From Gemmatimonadales bacterium (lineage in GTDB: Bacteria; Gemmatimonadota; Gemmatimonadetes; Gemmatimonadales; GWC2-71-9), in contig JAHBVU010000005.1 in the NCBI GenBank assembly GCA_019637315.1, positions 186,001 to 250,000 of the forward strand: a stretch of DNA of 64,000 bases, written 5' to 3'. Below the pieces are notes generated by a model, which saw nothing but the letters and a program-made list of their open reading frames with translations, was not told the origin of the DNA and ran no database searches. A program made the position numbers and the translations under genes. The stretch's first letter is position 1, and every line of letters begins with the position of its first letter. Shown here piece by piece: positions 33,409-42,416 of this stretch.

Positions 33409-33469
33409 AGACGGGCGCCATCGGCCGCAGTTCGGTGGTGGCGCCTGGCGACGAGTCGGGCCCTGGCAG

Positions 33470-33934
33470 CTAGCGGCCTGAAGGCGGCCAGGCGTGCAGC
33501 AGTCTGCGCAGCTGGACGATCTGGCCCAGATGGTAGCTGTTGTGCAGTACCAATTCCCAGAGAAGCCCCTCGACGGTCCGGCCGGTGTTTCGGTCGAGAA
33601 TGCGCGACAGGGTCGAGGCCCGTGCATCGGCCAGCGTTGCCAGCTGATCCAGGTTGGTTCGGAAGAAGCCCACTTCGTGCTGCCAGGCGAGATCGTCCTC
33701 CAGCCCGGCTATCGTCGGCCAGCTGGCCTGCTCGTCCTCAAGGCCGGTTTCGACACCTTCGATCCGTTTGAGGCCCCAATCGATCCAGTAGTTCATGTGG
33801 CCAAGGATCTGCCAGATACTGTGCGGCAGGTCCGGAACGTTCTGAGCGGCCAGCTCTCGCGTCAGGTCTTCGACACACCGGATCGGGTCGATATGGACCC
33901 CGCGACCATGGATCAAATCGGAGAGCGGACTCAT
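33470..33934 (-). CDS. DinB-like four-helix protein
   Basis: 154 residues, all-helical. Putative metal histidines at LGHMNYWIDW (about residue 46) and LHNSYHLGQI (near 131 and 135) match the DinB/YfiT superfamily triad. Many such proteins are thiol S-transferases, but no thiol cofactor genes are seen here. Last gene of the ybbA-ybbP-fabI operon, 52 bp after the ykgJ-like gene. Convergent with GDPD. Confidence 0.85.
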   Translation of the reverse strand: MSPLSDLIHGRGVHIDPIRCVEDLTRELAAQNVPDLPHSIWQILGHMNYWIDWGLKRIEGVETGLEDEQASWPTIAGLEDDLAWQHEVGFFRTNLDQLATLADARASTLSRILDRNTGRTVEGLLWELVLHNSYHLGQIVQLRRLLHAWPPSGR

Positions 33935-33986
33935 ACGTCAAGAAGTTGGCGGGATCGGCACGACTCGGCAAGCGCGTAAATCGACC

Positions 33987-34628
33987 TTACGTGGCGGCTG
34001 GTCGGATGGGCCACGCCAGCAGCGCCATGGCAACCGTCGTTTCGTACTCGGCAGCGGCCGAGTCGGCAGTAAGTTGCACGGCGGCAGCCCTGCGACACGA
34101 CTCTTCCGCATCTTCCCACGCATCGAGCGCAAAATACTGCGGCTCCAGAGCGCGATAGCTTGGGAAGTCCTCCTGAATCGGACAGCTGTTGTCGATCACG
34201 TCCTGACGCTCGTTGACCAGGCCGAGTCCCATCAGGCGGCAGACAGCTGGGCGCGCATGGTAGACGAGACAGCGCCCGGCATCGTCGAGCAGCGGGCACG
34301 GCAAGGCTGCCAGGGCATCGCTCAGTCGGTCGAAGCGTTCATCACCGATGGCGCGGATATCGTACGGGGCGGCCCACTCGGGTTCGAGCGCGCGGACGGC
34401 GTCGGCGTGGACGCTGGCCCGGGCCAGGATCTCGTGCCGGGTACTCTCTGGCAGGCTCCCGACGGCATCGATCAATGCCGCCACGTCCGCAATCGAGATG
34501 TCGAACGGGCCGTGACAGCAGGCAGTACAGCCTGCCCGGCAGGGTATCACGCCAGGGTGGTCGCTGGCTGCCTGGGCCTGCCACCGATCCAGCTCGGCGA
34601 GGAGCGGGAGGTAGCTGCCCGGCGTCAT
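33987..34628 (-). CDS. YkgJ family cysteine-cluster protein
   Basis: 213 residues. The CxxxCxxCC signature is visible as CRAGCTACC (about 29-37), followed by CPLLDDAGRCLVYHARPAVCR, a set suited to a zinc or iron-sulfur centre. Function of the family is unknown. Start ATG 34628 overlaps the DUF423 stop (ATGA); the longer frame to 35042 has no family similarity. Confidence 0.88.
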   Translation of the reverse strand: MTPGSYLPLLAELDRWQAQAASDHPGVIPCRAGCTACCHGPFDISIADVAALIDAVGSLPESTRHEILARASVHADAVRALEPEWAAPYDIRAIGDERFDRLSDALAALPCPLLDDAGRCLVYHARPAVCRLMGLGLVNERQDVIDNSCPIQEDFPSYRALEPQYFALDAWEDAEESCRRAAAVQLTADSAAAEYETTVAMALLAWPIRPAAT

Positions 34629-35008
34629 GCGCGGCGGGCGGCTGTCAGCGCGTGGGCTGCTATCAGGATCCACCCTGCAATCAGAGCGACCCCGCCGAGC
34701 GGTGTAATTGCGCCGAGCCAGCGGGTGTTGGTCAGGACGAGCAGGTAGAGGCTGCCCGAGAAGATCGCGATTCCCGCGGTGAAGGCCCAAGCCGCCCACT
34801 CGAGCCGCGCCGAGGGCGCATGCGCCGCCCATGCGGCGAGCGCAAGCAGCGCCACCGCATGGGTCAGATGGTATCGCGTCGCCGTTTCGAAAATCACGAG
34901 GTCGGCAGCCGGCACGCGCTTGGCCAATCCGTGCGCACCAAATGCGCCCAAACCGACGCCGACTGCGCCCAGGATGCCCGCCAGGGCGGCGATCCGATAG
35001 GCCGTCAT
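34625..35008 (-). CDS. DUF423 membrane protein
   Basis: 127 residues, four membrane helices. FGAHGLAKRV and RYHLTHAVALLAL are typical of DUF423 (YwdK-like). Function unknown. Overlaps fabI by four bases upstream and the ykgJ-like gene by four bases downstream. Confidence 0.92.
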   Translation of the reverse strand: MTAYRIAALAGILGAVGVGLGAFGAHGLAKRVPAADLVIFETATRYHLTHAVALLALAAWAAHAPSARLEWAAWAFTAGIAIFSGSLYLLVLTNTRWLGAITPLGGVALIAGWILIAAHALTAARRA

Positions 35009-35919
35009 TCGGACGAGGCCGACAGGACGGACTCGTCGACACCCATGCCCATGGCGTGGTAGCCGTTGTCGACGTACATCACCGTTCCAGTAATTCCGGC
35101 GGCCAGGGGGCTGGCCAGGAACGCCGCAGCGTTGGCGACATCGGTTGCCTCGAAGTTGCGGGTCAGCGGGCTGTGCTGCTTCGTGTAGCGAATCATCCGT
35201 TCGATCAGTCCGATGGCACTCGCGGCGCGCGAAGCGTACGGGCCCGCCGAGATCGTGTTGACGCGAATGCCGATCCGCCGGCCAGCCTCGAATGCGAGGG
35301 TGCGGGTGTCCGACTCAAGCGCCGCTTTGGCCGACGACATGCCGCCCCCGTAACCTGGAATGACACGCTCGCTTGCCATGTAGGTGAGCGAGACCGCAGA
35401 ACTGCCGGGCCGGAAGAGCGGAGCAAAGGTCCGGATCATGGCAATATTGCTGTAGGCGCTGACACCCACCGCGTCGAGGTAGCCGCGCCGGCTGGTGTCG
35501 AGCAGCGGCTGCCGCACCTCCGGGCCATTGGCCAGGCTGTGCACCAGAATGTCGAGACAGGGCGATCCGAAATCGGCAGCCAGGCGATCCGCGATGCCCT
35601 TGATCGAGAAGTCTCCTCGTTCACGGTACCGCTTATTCTCCCGAATCTCGGCCGGTGCGTCGTCGAGTGTGTCGTAGGCCGCGTCGAGTGGGTAGATCCG
35701 CTCGAAGCTCAGCGCGGATCCGTCGGCGAGCCGCATCGAGTCCGCCATCTTGCCGCGCTCGAGCAGCTTTTCGAAGATGCCCATTGCGGGAGGCCAGGTT
35801 CCCAGGCAGACGGTGGCGCCAGCCTCGGCCAGCGCCTTGGCAATCGCGAAACCGAAGCCGCCGTCGTCGGCCACACCGGCCACGAATGCCCGTTTTCCGC
35901 GTAAGTCGATTGCCAGCAT
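35005..35919 (-). CDS. fabI: Enoyl-[acyl-carrier-protein] reductase, plant/chlamydial type
   Basis: 304 residues. It reduces trans-2-enoyl-ACP with NADH in fatty-acid synthesis. The Rossmann start is KRAFVAGVADDGGFGFAIAKAL. The active site is Tyr180 and Tyr190 with Lys198 in LTYMASERVIPGYGGGMSSAK; the seven residues between Tyr190 and Lys198 and the GYGGG segment are the plant/chlamydial pattern rather than the E. coli one (262 residues). AGGAG just upstream of ATG 35919 overlaps the ybbP stop, so expression is tied to the ABC genes. Confidence 0.96.
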   Translation of the reverse strand: MLAIDLRGKRAFVAGVADDGGFGFAIAKALAEAGATVCLGTWPPAMGIFEKLLERGKMADSMRLADGSALSFERIYPLDAAYDTLDDAPAEIRENKRYRERGDFSIKGIADRLAADFGSPCLDILVHSLANGPEVRQPLLDTSRRGYLDAVGVSAYSNIAMIRTFAPLFRPGSSAVSLTYMASERVIPGYGGGMSSAKAALESDTRTLAFEAGRRIGIRVNTISAGPYASRAASAIGLIERMIRYTKQHSPLTRNFEATDVANAAAFLASPLAAGITGTVMYVDNGYHAMGMGVDESVLSASSE

Positions 35920-35932
35920 ATGACAGAAGCTC

Positions 35933-38551
35933 CTAAGTGTCGGATCGTAGAATGGCGAGCGGGGGCCGTTTGAGAACCTCCGCACTGCTCCAGAGACCAA
36001 CCAGCAACGTGAGCCCGACCAGCAGAGCCGTCAAGCCGGACAGCGCTCCAATGGGCAGGTCGTACCGCGCTTCAAAGACGAACCGGGCCAGGGCCCACCC
36101 GGCAACCGACGAGAGCACGATGGCAACCAGCGCCGCCATGATGCCGAGCGCGGCGTACTCGGCAACCAGAATGCGGAGTACCTGGGCACGTGTGGCGCCC
36201 AGGGTCTTGAGCAGGACGCCCTCCCGGAGCCGCTGGAGCCGCGCCGTAGTGACGGCGCCTACCAGGACGATGGTGCCGGCGGCCAGGCTGAAGAGGGCCA
36301 GGAACCTGACGGCGAGACTGGCTTTGCTCAGCACGCTCTCGATCACTTCCTGCACTTGTGACAGGTCGATCGCGGCAACATTGGGGTAACGTTCCGCGAT
36401 CTGCCGCTGCAACCGTCCGCGCACCGCAGCGCTGTCGATGCGGGCCAGGGTTACCAGCATTTGCGGCGCGTCGTTGAGGACGCCCTCTTCGAAGACGACA
36501 TAGAAATTGGTCTGGAACCGACCCCAATCGACTTCGCGCAGGTTGGTGACTACGCTTGGGACCTGGACACCTTGGACGTCCCAGACGATCTCATCGCCGA
36601 CCCGAACCCGGAGGTCGCCGGCGATTTCGCGATCCAGGGAAATCCGCGCCGGACCGTTACCACGCGGTCCGCTCCACCATGAGCCCGCCACGATCCGCTC
36701 GGAATCGGTCAGGCTGTCACGATAAGTGGAGCGGTACTCGCGCCGCACCGCCCAGCCACGGGGCATGCCGCTGTCGCTTGGTGCGGCCGTGTCGACCTCA
36801 TCCTGGTCGAGGTCGTCGAGGTCCGGGGAATCGACGGGCGTCTGCAACTGCATCACGGGTCGACCCCGAATCGAGTGGACCCGCATCCCGATGATCGGCA
36901 CCGGAGCACTGCCCTCGACGTCCGCCCCCTCGAGAATGCTCATGACGCCGGCAACCTGGTCAGGCTGCATGTCGAAGAACATCACGTTGGGCCGCTCGCC
37001 CGAGCCCCCGCCAACTCGAAATTCGCGCAGCAGGTTGTGCTGAACGAGGTAGAGCGTCGCGAGCAGGAAGGCGCCGAACCCGAGGGCCAGGATTACGGTC
37101 CCGGTCTGGTTGGCCGGGCGGTAGAGGTTGGCCAGCCCCTGTCGCCAGAGATACGGCCAGCGGGTCGGGAACCAGCGCCGTAGCGCCTTGATGAGGCCGA
37201 GCGACGCCAGCCACAGCACCAGCACGACAACACCGACTGACGCGGCGAAGTACGCCCCTTCGCGGGCATCCCGCACCTGGACTGCGGCCAGACCGTAGAC
37301 GCTTGCCGCGAGCAGCACGAAGGCGATCCAGGCCAACGGGTCCTTGCGCGAGCCGGAGGGCTCCTCGCCTCGCCGGAGTGTGACCAGCGGCGAGACACGG
37401 CGCACGCCCAGGAGCGGCAGCAGCGCAAAAACCAGCGCAACCCAAATGCCCAGGCCGATTCCGATCGCCACTGCCGCCGGCGCAATGGCAATCGTGACGT
37501 CGACGGGGAGCAGGTCGAGGAACAAGTACGGCAGGAACTGCTGAATCCCGACGCCCAGGGCTGCGCCCAGAATGCTGCCGAGCAAGCCCATGGCCAGGGC
37601 CTGGACGAGATAGGCCAGAAACACCTGACCGGAGGTGGCGCCGAGGCAGCGGAGAATGGCAATCGTGTCGAGCTTGCGCCGGATGAAGAGATGGGTGGCG
37701 CTCGCCACGCCGAGCCCGCCCAGGAGGAGCGCTACCAGCGCGACCAGGCCCAGATAATTGCCGAGTCGGGTCAGCGTACCGGCCAGATCCTCACGATCCT
37801 CATCGACGCTGCGGATCCGATAGCGCAAGGCGCGCAGGTCATCACGCCGCTGGGCGGCCAGCTGCTCCGCCCGCGCTTCGGTGGCGCTCGGCAGCTTGAT
37901 AAACCACTCGTACTCGACCCGTGATCCGAACTGCAGCAAGCCGGTGACCGCCAGGTCCGTTGCCGTCAGAAAGACCCTGGGCCCGAAGGCGGTAGCCACG
38001 CCGACATCGCCAGGGATGTTGGCTACCGTGGCATCGATCACGAATCGGCCATCGCCGATGGCCAGCGTGTCGCCGAGCTCGGCATTGAGGGCGGTGAGCA
38101 GGGCAGGGTCGACCACGGCCCGACCGGGGCCCAGCGTGGCCCAGCGGCCCGACGGTGTGGTCTGGATGTCGCCGTAAAACGGATAGCCCGCCTCGACGCC
38201 GCGAATCTGGACCAGCCGGACGGCCGACGTCGTGGTGACATAGGCCATGGCTGCGAAGCTGGTAACCTGCGCCGAGGCGCCACGATCGGACCCGGTCGTA
38301 TCGCCGCGCACCAGAGTGTCGACCAGCTGCTTGATCGGTTCGGTAAAGGCGCGCCGGCCCGTGATCACGAGGTCGGCGCCCAGCAGAACCTTCGCTTGCG
38401 TACCAACCGAAGTGCGCAGGTTCTCGGTAAAGCCGTTGATCGCTACCAGCGCTGCGACCCCGGCGGCAACCGAGGCCACCAGCATGATCAGACGCCGTCG
38501 CGCGGCGCGACTTTCCCGCCAGGCGAGTTTGAAGACGAACGGCAGGTTCAT
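35933..38551 (-). CDS. ybbP: YbbP/FtsX-type ABC transporter permease
   Basis: 872 residues, about ten membrane helices in two FtsX units: an N-terminal helix, a large extracytoplasmic domain (about 45-265), three helices, a linker pair, a second outer domain (about 490-680) and a final three-helix bundle. It pairs with the ATPase immediately upstream (ATGA overlap at 38548-38551). E. coli YbbAP has been implicated in exporting or detoxifying small molecules together with the esterase TesA; the substrate here is not known. Confidence 0.9.
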   Translation of the reverse strand: MNLPFVFKLAWRESRAARRRLIMLVASVAAGVAALVAINGFTENLRTSVGTQAKVLLGADLVITGRRAFTEPIKQLVDTLVRGDTTGSDRGASAQVTSFAAMAYVTTTSAVRLVQIRGVEAGYPFYGDIQTTPSGRWATLGPGRAVVDPALLTALNAELGDTLAIGDGRFVIDATVANIPGDVGVATAFGPRVFLTATDLAVTGLLQFGSRVEYEWFIKLPSATEARAEQLAAQRRDDLRALRYRIRSVDEDREDLAGTLTRLGNYLGLVALVALLLGGLGVASATHLFIRRKLDTIAILRCLGATSGQVFLAYLVQALAMGLLGSILGAALGVGIQQFLPYLFLDLLPVDVTIAIAPAAVAIGIGLGIWVALVFALLPLLGVRRVSPLVTLRRGEEPSGSRKDPLAWIAFVLLAASVYGLAAVQVRDAREGAYFAASVGVVVLVLWLASLGLIKALRRWFPTRWPYLWRQGLANLYRPANQTGTVILALGFGAFLLATLYLVQHNLLREFRVGGGSGERPNVMFFDMQPDQVAGVMSILEGADVEGSAPVPIIGMRVHSIRGRPVMQLQTPVDSPDLDDLDQDEVDTAAPSDSGMPRGWAVRREYRSTYRDSLTDSERIVAGSWWSGPRGNGPARISLDREIAGDLRVRVGDEIVWDVQGVQVPSVVTNLREVDWGRFQTNFYVVFEEGVLNDAPQMLVTLARIDSAAVRGRLQRQIAERYPNVAAIDLSQVQEVIESVLSKASLAVRFLALFSLAAGTIVLVGAVTTARLQRLREGVLLKTLGATRAQVLRILVAEYAALGIMAALVAIVLSSVAGWALARFVFEARYDLPIGALSGLTALLVGLTLLVGLWSSAEVLKRPPLAILRSDT

Positions 38552-39243
38552 GCGGCCGCCGCGGTGTCCTCGACCACGTGGCCATCCGTCAGTCTGATGA
38601 TCCGCCCGGCCCGCGCGGCGAGGTCGCGGTCGTGGGTCACCAGCACCAGGGTGGTGCCCCACTCGCGGTTGAGCTCGAGTATCAGGTCGACGATCGACCC
38701 GCCTGTTTTCGCGTCGAGGTTGCCCGTCGGCTCGTCGGCAAAGAGAATCTGCGGCCGGGAGGCGAAGGCGCGGGCCAGCGCTACTCGCTGCTGCTCACCC
38801 CCAGACAACTGGGTCGGGTAGTGGTGTGACCGGTCGCCCAGCCCGACCCGGGTCAGGAGTTCCTGGGCCCGGTCGGCCGCAGGTTCGCCCCGGAGTTCGA
38901 GCGGGACCTGGACGTTTTCGCGGGCGGTCAGGGTCGGAATCAGATGAAACGACTGGAAGACGAAGCCGACCTTCTGGCCTCGGAGCTGGGCGCGCTCGTC
39001 TTCCGTCATGGCTCCCAAATCATGGCCGTCCAGCATGACCCGCCCGGCACTCGGCCGGTCCAGTCCCGCCAGCAGGCCGAGTAGGGTGGTTTTGCCGCTG
39101 CCGGAGGGGCCGACGATGGCCAGGAACCCCCCGTGTTCGAGGCTGAACGTGATATTGTTCAGCACGGTAAGCTGGCGTCCCCCCGACAGATAGGTCTGGG
39201 TGAGGCCGGAGCATTCAAGCATAGCTGACGAGGACTTGGACAT
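38548..39243 (-). CDS. ybbA: ABC transporter ATP-binding protein, YbbA/LolD family
   Basis: 231 residues. Walker A GPSGSGKTT (45-53), signature LSGGEQQRVALARA, Walker B ILFADEPTGNLD and the switch VTHD. It powers the YbbP permease. ATG 39243 overlaps the start codon of the divergent esterase gene: the four bases CATG at 39241-39244 are read as a start on both strands. TATCAT lies seven bases before its ATG, so a leaderless message is possible. Confidence 0.94.
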   Translation of the reverse strand: MSKSSSAMLECSGLTQTYLSGGRQLTVLNNITFSLEHGGFLAIVGPSGSGKTTLLGLLAGLDRPSAGRVMLDGHDLGAMTEDERAQLRGQKVGFVFQSFHLIPTLTARENVQVPLELRGEPAADRAQELLTRVGLGDRSHHYPTQLSGGEQQRVALARAFASRPQILFADEPTGNLDAKTGGSIVDLILELNREWGTTLVLVTHDRDLAARAGRIIRLTDGHVVEDTAAAA

Positions 39244-39964
39244 GGGTCCAATGATAGCCGGATCGGGGTTCCGTTTCATTCTGGTGGCCCTGGTACTGAC
39301 CGGGTGCGGGTCCAGGCCCGAGCAGTCGCCGCCGCCCCCACCTCCCCCCCCGCCGTCAGCTGCCGATGCAGCGGCAGTAGACTCCACTCCGACCATCGTC
39401 TTTCTTGGCACCAGTCTCACGGCGGGGTATGGGCTGCCCGATCCGAAGCTGGCGTATCCTGCCCTGATACAGCGCAAGCTGGATTCGGCCGGCCTGCGAT
39501 ATCGGGCCGTCAATCGCGGGGTCAGCGGCGAGACCTCGGCGGGCGCGCTCCGGCGGATCGACTGGATCCTGCGTGAGGGCAAGGTCGCCGTTTTGCTGGT
39601 GGAAACAGGCGCCAACGACGGTTTGCGTGGTCAGAATCCAGATTCGACCAGGGCCAACATCCAAGCCATTTTCGATCGCGCGCTCCGGCTGGAACCCGCG
39701 CCCAGGCTGGTACTGACGGGGATGGAGGCGCTGCCGAACCTCGGGGCGGACTACACCAGTCGTTTTCGGGCGATTTATCCGGACCTGGCGCGCAGCAACC
39801 GCGCGGCGCTAGTGCCGTTTCTGCTGGAAGGTGTGGCCGGGGTCGACTCGCTCAACCAGGCCGACGGGATCCACCCGACGGCCCGCGGTCAGGAGGTCGT
39901 CGCGGAGAACGTCTGGCGCGTTCTCCGCGGTGTGCTTAGTTCGGAGGCAGCAGGTACACCGTAA
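39242..39964 (+). CDS. tesA: TesA-like SGNH esterase/lysophospholipase, lipoprotein
   Basis: 240 residues. Lipobox LTGC near residue 19, then a nine-proline linker, then the SGNH hydrolase. Blocks: FLGTSLTAGYGL with Ser nucleophile (usually GDSL; here GTSL), GVSGETS, TGANDGLRG and the catalytic DGIHPTARGQ. E. coli TesA hydrolyses thioesters and lysophospholipids in the periplasm and its gene is likewise divergent from ybbAP. GAGGA lies seven bases before ATG 39242. The last 29 bp overlap the convergent Ig-repeat gene. Confidence 0.9.
   Translation: MGPMIAGSGFRFILVALVLTGCGSRPEQSPPPPPPPPPSAADAAAVDSTPTIVFLGTSLTAGYGLPDPKLAYPALIQRKLDSAGLRYRAVNRGVSGETSAGALRRIDWILREGKVAVLLVETGANDGLRGQNPDSTRANIQAIFDRALRLEPAPRLVLTGMEALPNLGADYTSRFRAIYPDLARSNRAALVPFLLEGVAGVDSLNQADGIHPTARGQEVVAENVWRVLRGVLSSEAAGTP
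39344..39351 (+). repeat. C8 tract in the polyproline linker of the esterase gene
   Basis: Eight C residues within the proline linker codons, between the lipidation site and the catalytic domain. A one-base slip would truncate the enzyme. Confidence 0.8.
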
Positions 39965-42416
39965 ACGTGGCTGGTGCGCTGATGCCGGCTACCGTTGCCC
40001 GATACTCCCTTGCGCCTGCTGTGCCGTTGGGGGTCACGCCCTGCGTCGCGATACCGTTTGCGTCGGTCGTGGTGGTGCCCAGGCTGCCTCCACCCACCAG
40101 GCTCCACGATACCTGAACTCCGCTGACCGGGTTGTTGAACTGGTCGACGACGAGCGCCCTGAGCGGCTCCGGCAGGCTCGAGCCGGCGACCACGGTTTGC
40201 TGGTCTCCGGCAGCCATCAGGATCCGGTTCTCGAGTCCGGGCAGAGCGCGGAAGGCAAACCGCATCGGAATCGGAACGACCCCCACCTGGTGGATCGCCT
40301 GGATCAGATGGTGCCCGGCAAGCGGGCCCGGGGCATACTGCCCGGAGGCGATGCCCGCGGTGTTCGTTACCGTGTTGGGCAGGGAAAAGACGCCGCCGCC
40401 GCGCACCACGGTCCAGCTCGTTGCCACGTTGGAAAGGCCGGCTTCCGAAGGATCGGCAATCTGGGTCGTGAAAGCGATCGGTGTGCTGCCCACCCTCACG
40501 GGGGCGGTCGGACCCGTCCTACCCCTGAAGGCTACCATATAGAAATCACTCAGCAGCAGCATCTCTGCAAAGCTGCCGCCGCCGATGGTCCCCCGAACCC
40601 GGGACGACATGCTCGGGTTGGACGGCGTCAGGAACGAGGTCCTCGCCACGCCAAGTGAATCGCTCAGGCTGCTGCTCGGAACGAGGGTGCCGCCGCTTCC
40701 CTCCGCTTCGGTCCACTGCACCATGACACCGGGAACCGGGTTGCCATAGCTGTCCGTGACCTGCACCTCGAGCTCTTCCGACATAAAGTGAATCGACTGG
40801 TTGGCGCCGTTGTGAACGGCGACCTGGCTGGCGGGCCCGGTCGTTCCGAACCCGGCAAACGTGATGTTGGCGCCGTTCGGCAGTGAGGCGCGGTAGAGGG
40901 CGATACCCTGACGGGCGGGCGCATTGGCCGTCATCGTGGCAACGCCGGACGCTCCCGATACCGAGGTCGCGGTGCCGACCAAGCCATTGCTGTGGATCAC
41001 CTGCCAGGACACGGTGGCTCCCGAAACCCCGACCCCGCCGGCATCGGTGACGCGGACCGAGAGCGGTGCCTGGAAGGGCGCTCCGGCAACCGCGGTCTGG
41101 GCGCCTCCACCGACATAGTAGAGCGCCGCTGCGGCGCCCACTTCGGCCGTGGCGGTGATGAGCAGAGCGGGAAGTCCTGCGACGCTGGCCTCGAACTGCT
41201 GCGGACCGAGCCCGGGACCGAGTTGCGCCGTCGTGGAGGCCTCCCCGGCTTCGGTCGTGGTGGCAGAGCCCGGGGCAACCGACGCCCCGGCAGCAAGTGC
41301 CCGGAACGAGACGGTCACGTTGGGCAGTGGCAGGTCATCGGCATCGACGACGCGAACGGTGAGCGGAACAGGCAGCGTCGTGCCGGGGCCGCCGCGCTGG
41401 TTGCCGCCGCGCACCAGGAGCAGCGACACCGGGTTGCCGTACGCCGCGGTGGCCGTGATCGTCACCGGGGCGAGGCCAGGTGCGCTGGCCTCGAATCGCT
41501 GCTCACCAAGGCTCGGCCCCAGGAATGCATCGGTCGAGGCGCGGCCGGCGTTGTCGGTGCGCGCCTCGGCGACTTCGACGCCACCACCACCGGTGACGGA
41601 TCGAAACCCGATCGGAACATCGGCGACGGGCAGGCCGTCGGAAGCTCGGACCTCGACCGTGATCGGCGTGGCAAGCGGTGCGTTGGGTCGGGCGGTCTGG
41701 CCCGTGCCGCCAACGACCGTCATCGTCGAGGGTACGGCCACCAGCGTCAGGTTGACCGAGTCACGCACACCATTCGGCAACTCGGCGCGGACCCTGATCG
41801 TGGCCCGCCGTGCGGGGGCGCGTAATGCGCCGGCATCGGTCATCGGTACGGTCGCGTCGTTCGTGCTCCAGGCAATCGGGAAGCTCGTAATGACGGCACC
41901 GGCAGCCGTCGTGCCGGTTGCCCGGAACCGAACCGAGTCGCCGAACGAGGCCAGGCTGTCCCGGGGGGCAATGCGCAGAGTGGCAATGTCGGCCCCGGGG
42001 CCGACGTAGCGGAGCGTCAGCGGTGGCATGGCTGTCGGCCCCGCCCGGCTGGATGAGACGGTGACGGTGTCGGAACCCAGGTAGAAGACGGCGCTGCCGC
42101 CAACCAGAGTAACGGTTACGTTCAGCAGCTCACTCGGCGCTTCGAGTTCGATGCGTAGCTGGAGCGACACCGACGGGGCGCTGGCTGGGAACGCCACGAG
42201 CGTATCGACAACGAGATCGGCGGGCCGTGCGGCGCGGGTGACGCGAACTCGGGCGCCGTCGATCGGAAGCGGTGCAGCGCTCGCGCTCAACTCGATTACG
42301 GGGGCCAGTGCGAGCGAGGCCGAAAACGCGCCTCCGGATGGCGCCGAATGCTCGCTGCAGGCCAGGGCGGCAAGGAGCGCGGCGAGGGCGGAGTAACGAC
42401 GGGTTGAGTCAGGCAT
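39936..42416 (-). CDS. Lipoprotein with tandem Ig-like (Big-1-type) domains
   Basis: 826 residues. Lipobox LAAC-like ALAC with Cys near residue 20, then six or more beta-sandwich repeats of about 95 residues. The recurring pattern is PVxVxVxDxxGxPVxxVxVxW, a Gly-rich strand, TDxxGxAxT and a closing AxxxGxxPxTxTxTA, as in invasin-like and filler domains of surface proteins. No enzyme domain. Probably an adhesin or structural surface protein. Start ATG 42416 gives the lipoprotein signal and overlaps the kinase stop by eight bases. Confidence 0.88.
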   Translation of the reverse strand: MPDSTRRYSALAALLAALACSEHSAPSGGAFSASLALAPVIELSASAAPLPIDGARVRVTRAARPADLVVDTLVAFPASAPSVSLQLRIELEAPSELLNVTVTLVGGSAVFYLGSDTVTVSSSRAGPTAMPPLTLRYVGPGADIATLRIAPRDSLASFGDSVRFRATGTTAAGAVITSFPIAWSTNDATVPMTDAGALRAPARRATIRVRAELPNGVRDSVNLTLVAVPSTMTVVGGTGQTARPNAPLATPITVEVRASDGLPVADVPIGFRSVTGGGGVEVAEARTDNAGRASTDAFLGPSLGEQRFEASAPGLAPVTITATAAYGNPVSLLLVRGGNQRGGPGTTLPVPLTVRVVDADDLPLPNVTVSFRALAAGASVAPGSATTTEAGEASTTAQLGPGLGPQQFEASVAGLPALLITATAEVGAAAALYYVGGGAQTAVAGAPFQAPLSVRVTDAGGVGVSGATVSWQVIHSNGLVGTATSVSGASGVATMTANAPARQGIALYRASLPNGANITFAGFGTTGPASQVAVHNGANQSIHFMSEELEVQVTDSYGNPVPGVMVQWTEAEGSGGTLVPSSSLSDSLGVARTSFLTPSNPSMSSRVRGTIGGGSFAEMLLLSDFYMVAFRGRTGPTAPVRVGSTPIAFTTQIADPSEAGLSNVATSWTVVRGGGVFSLPNTVTNTAGIASGQYAPGPLAGHHLIQAIHQVGVVPIPMRFAFRALPGLENRILMAAGDQQTVVAGSSLPEPLRALVVDQFNNPVSGVQVSWSLVGGGSLGTTTTDANGIATQGVTPNGTAGAREYRATVAGISAPATFTVYLLPPN

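Noticed and set aside
40664-41825. Additional short genes opposite the Ig-repeat lipoprotein
   Set aside because: All lack domains and follow the periodicity of the repeat-rich minus-strand gene.
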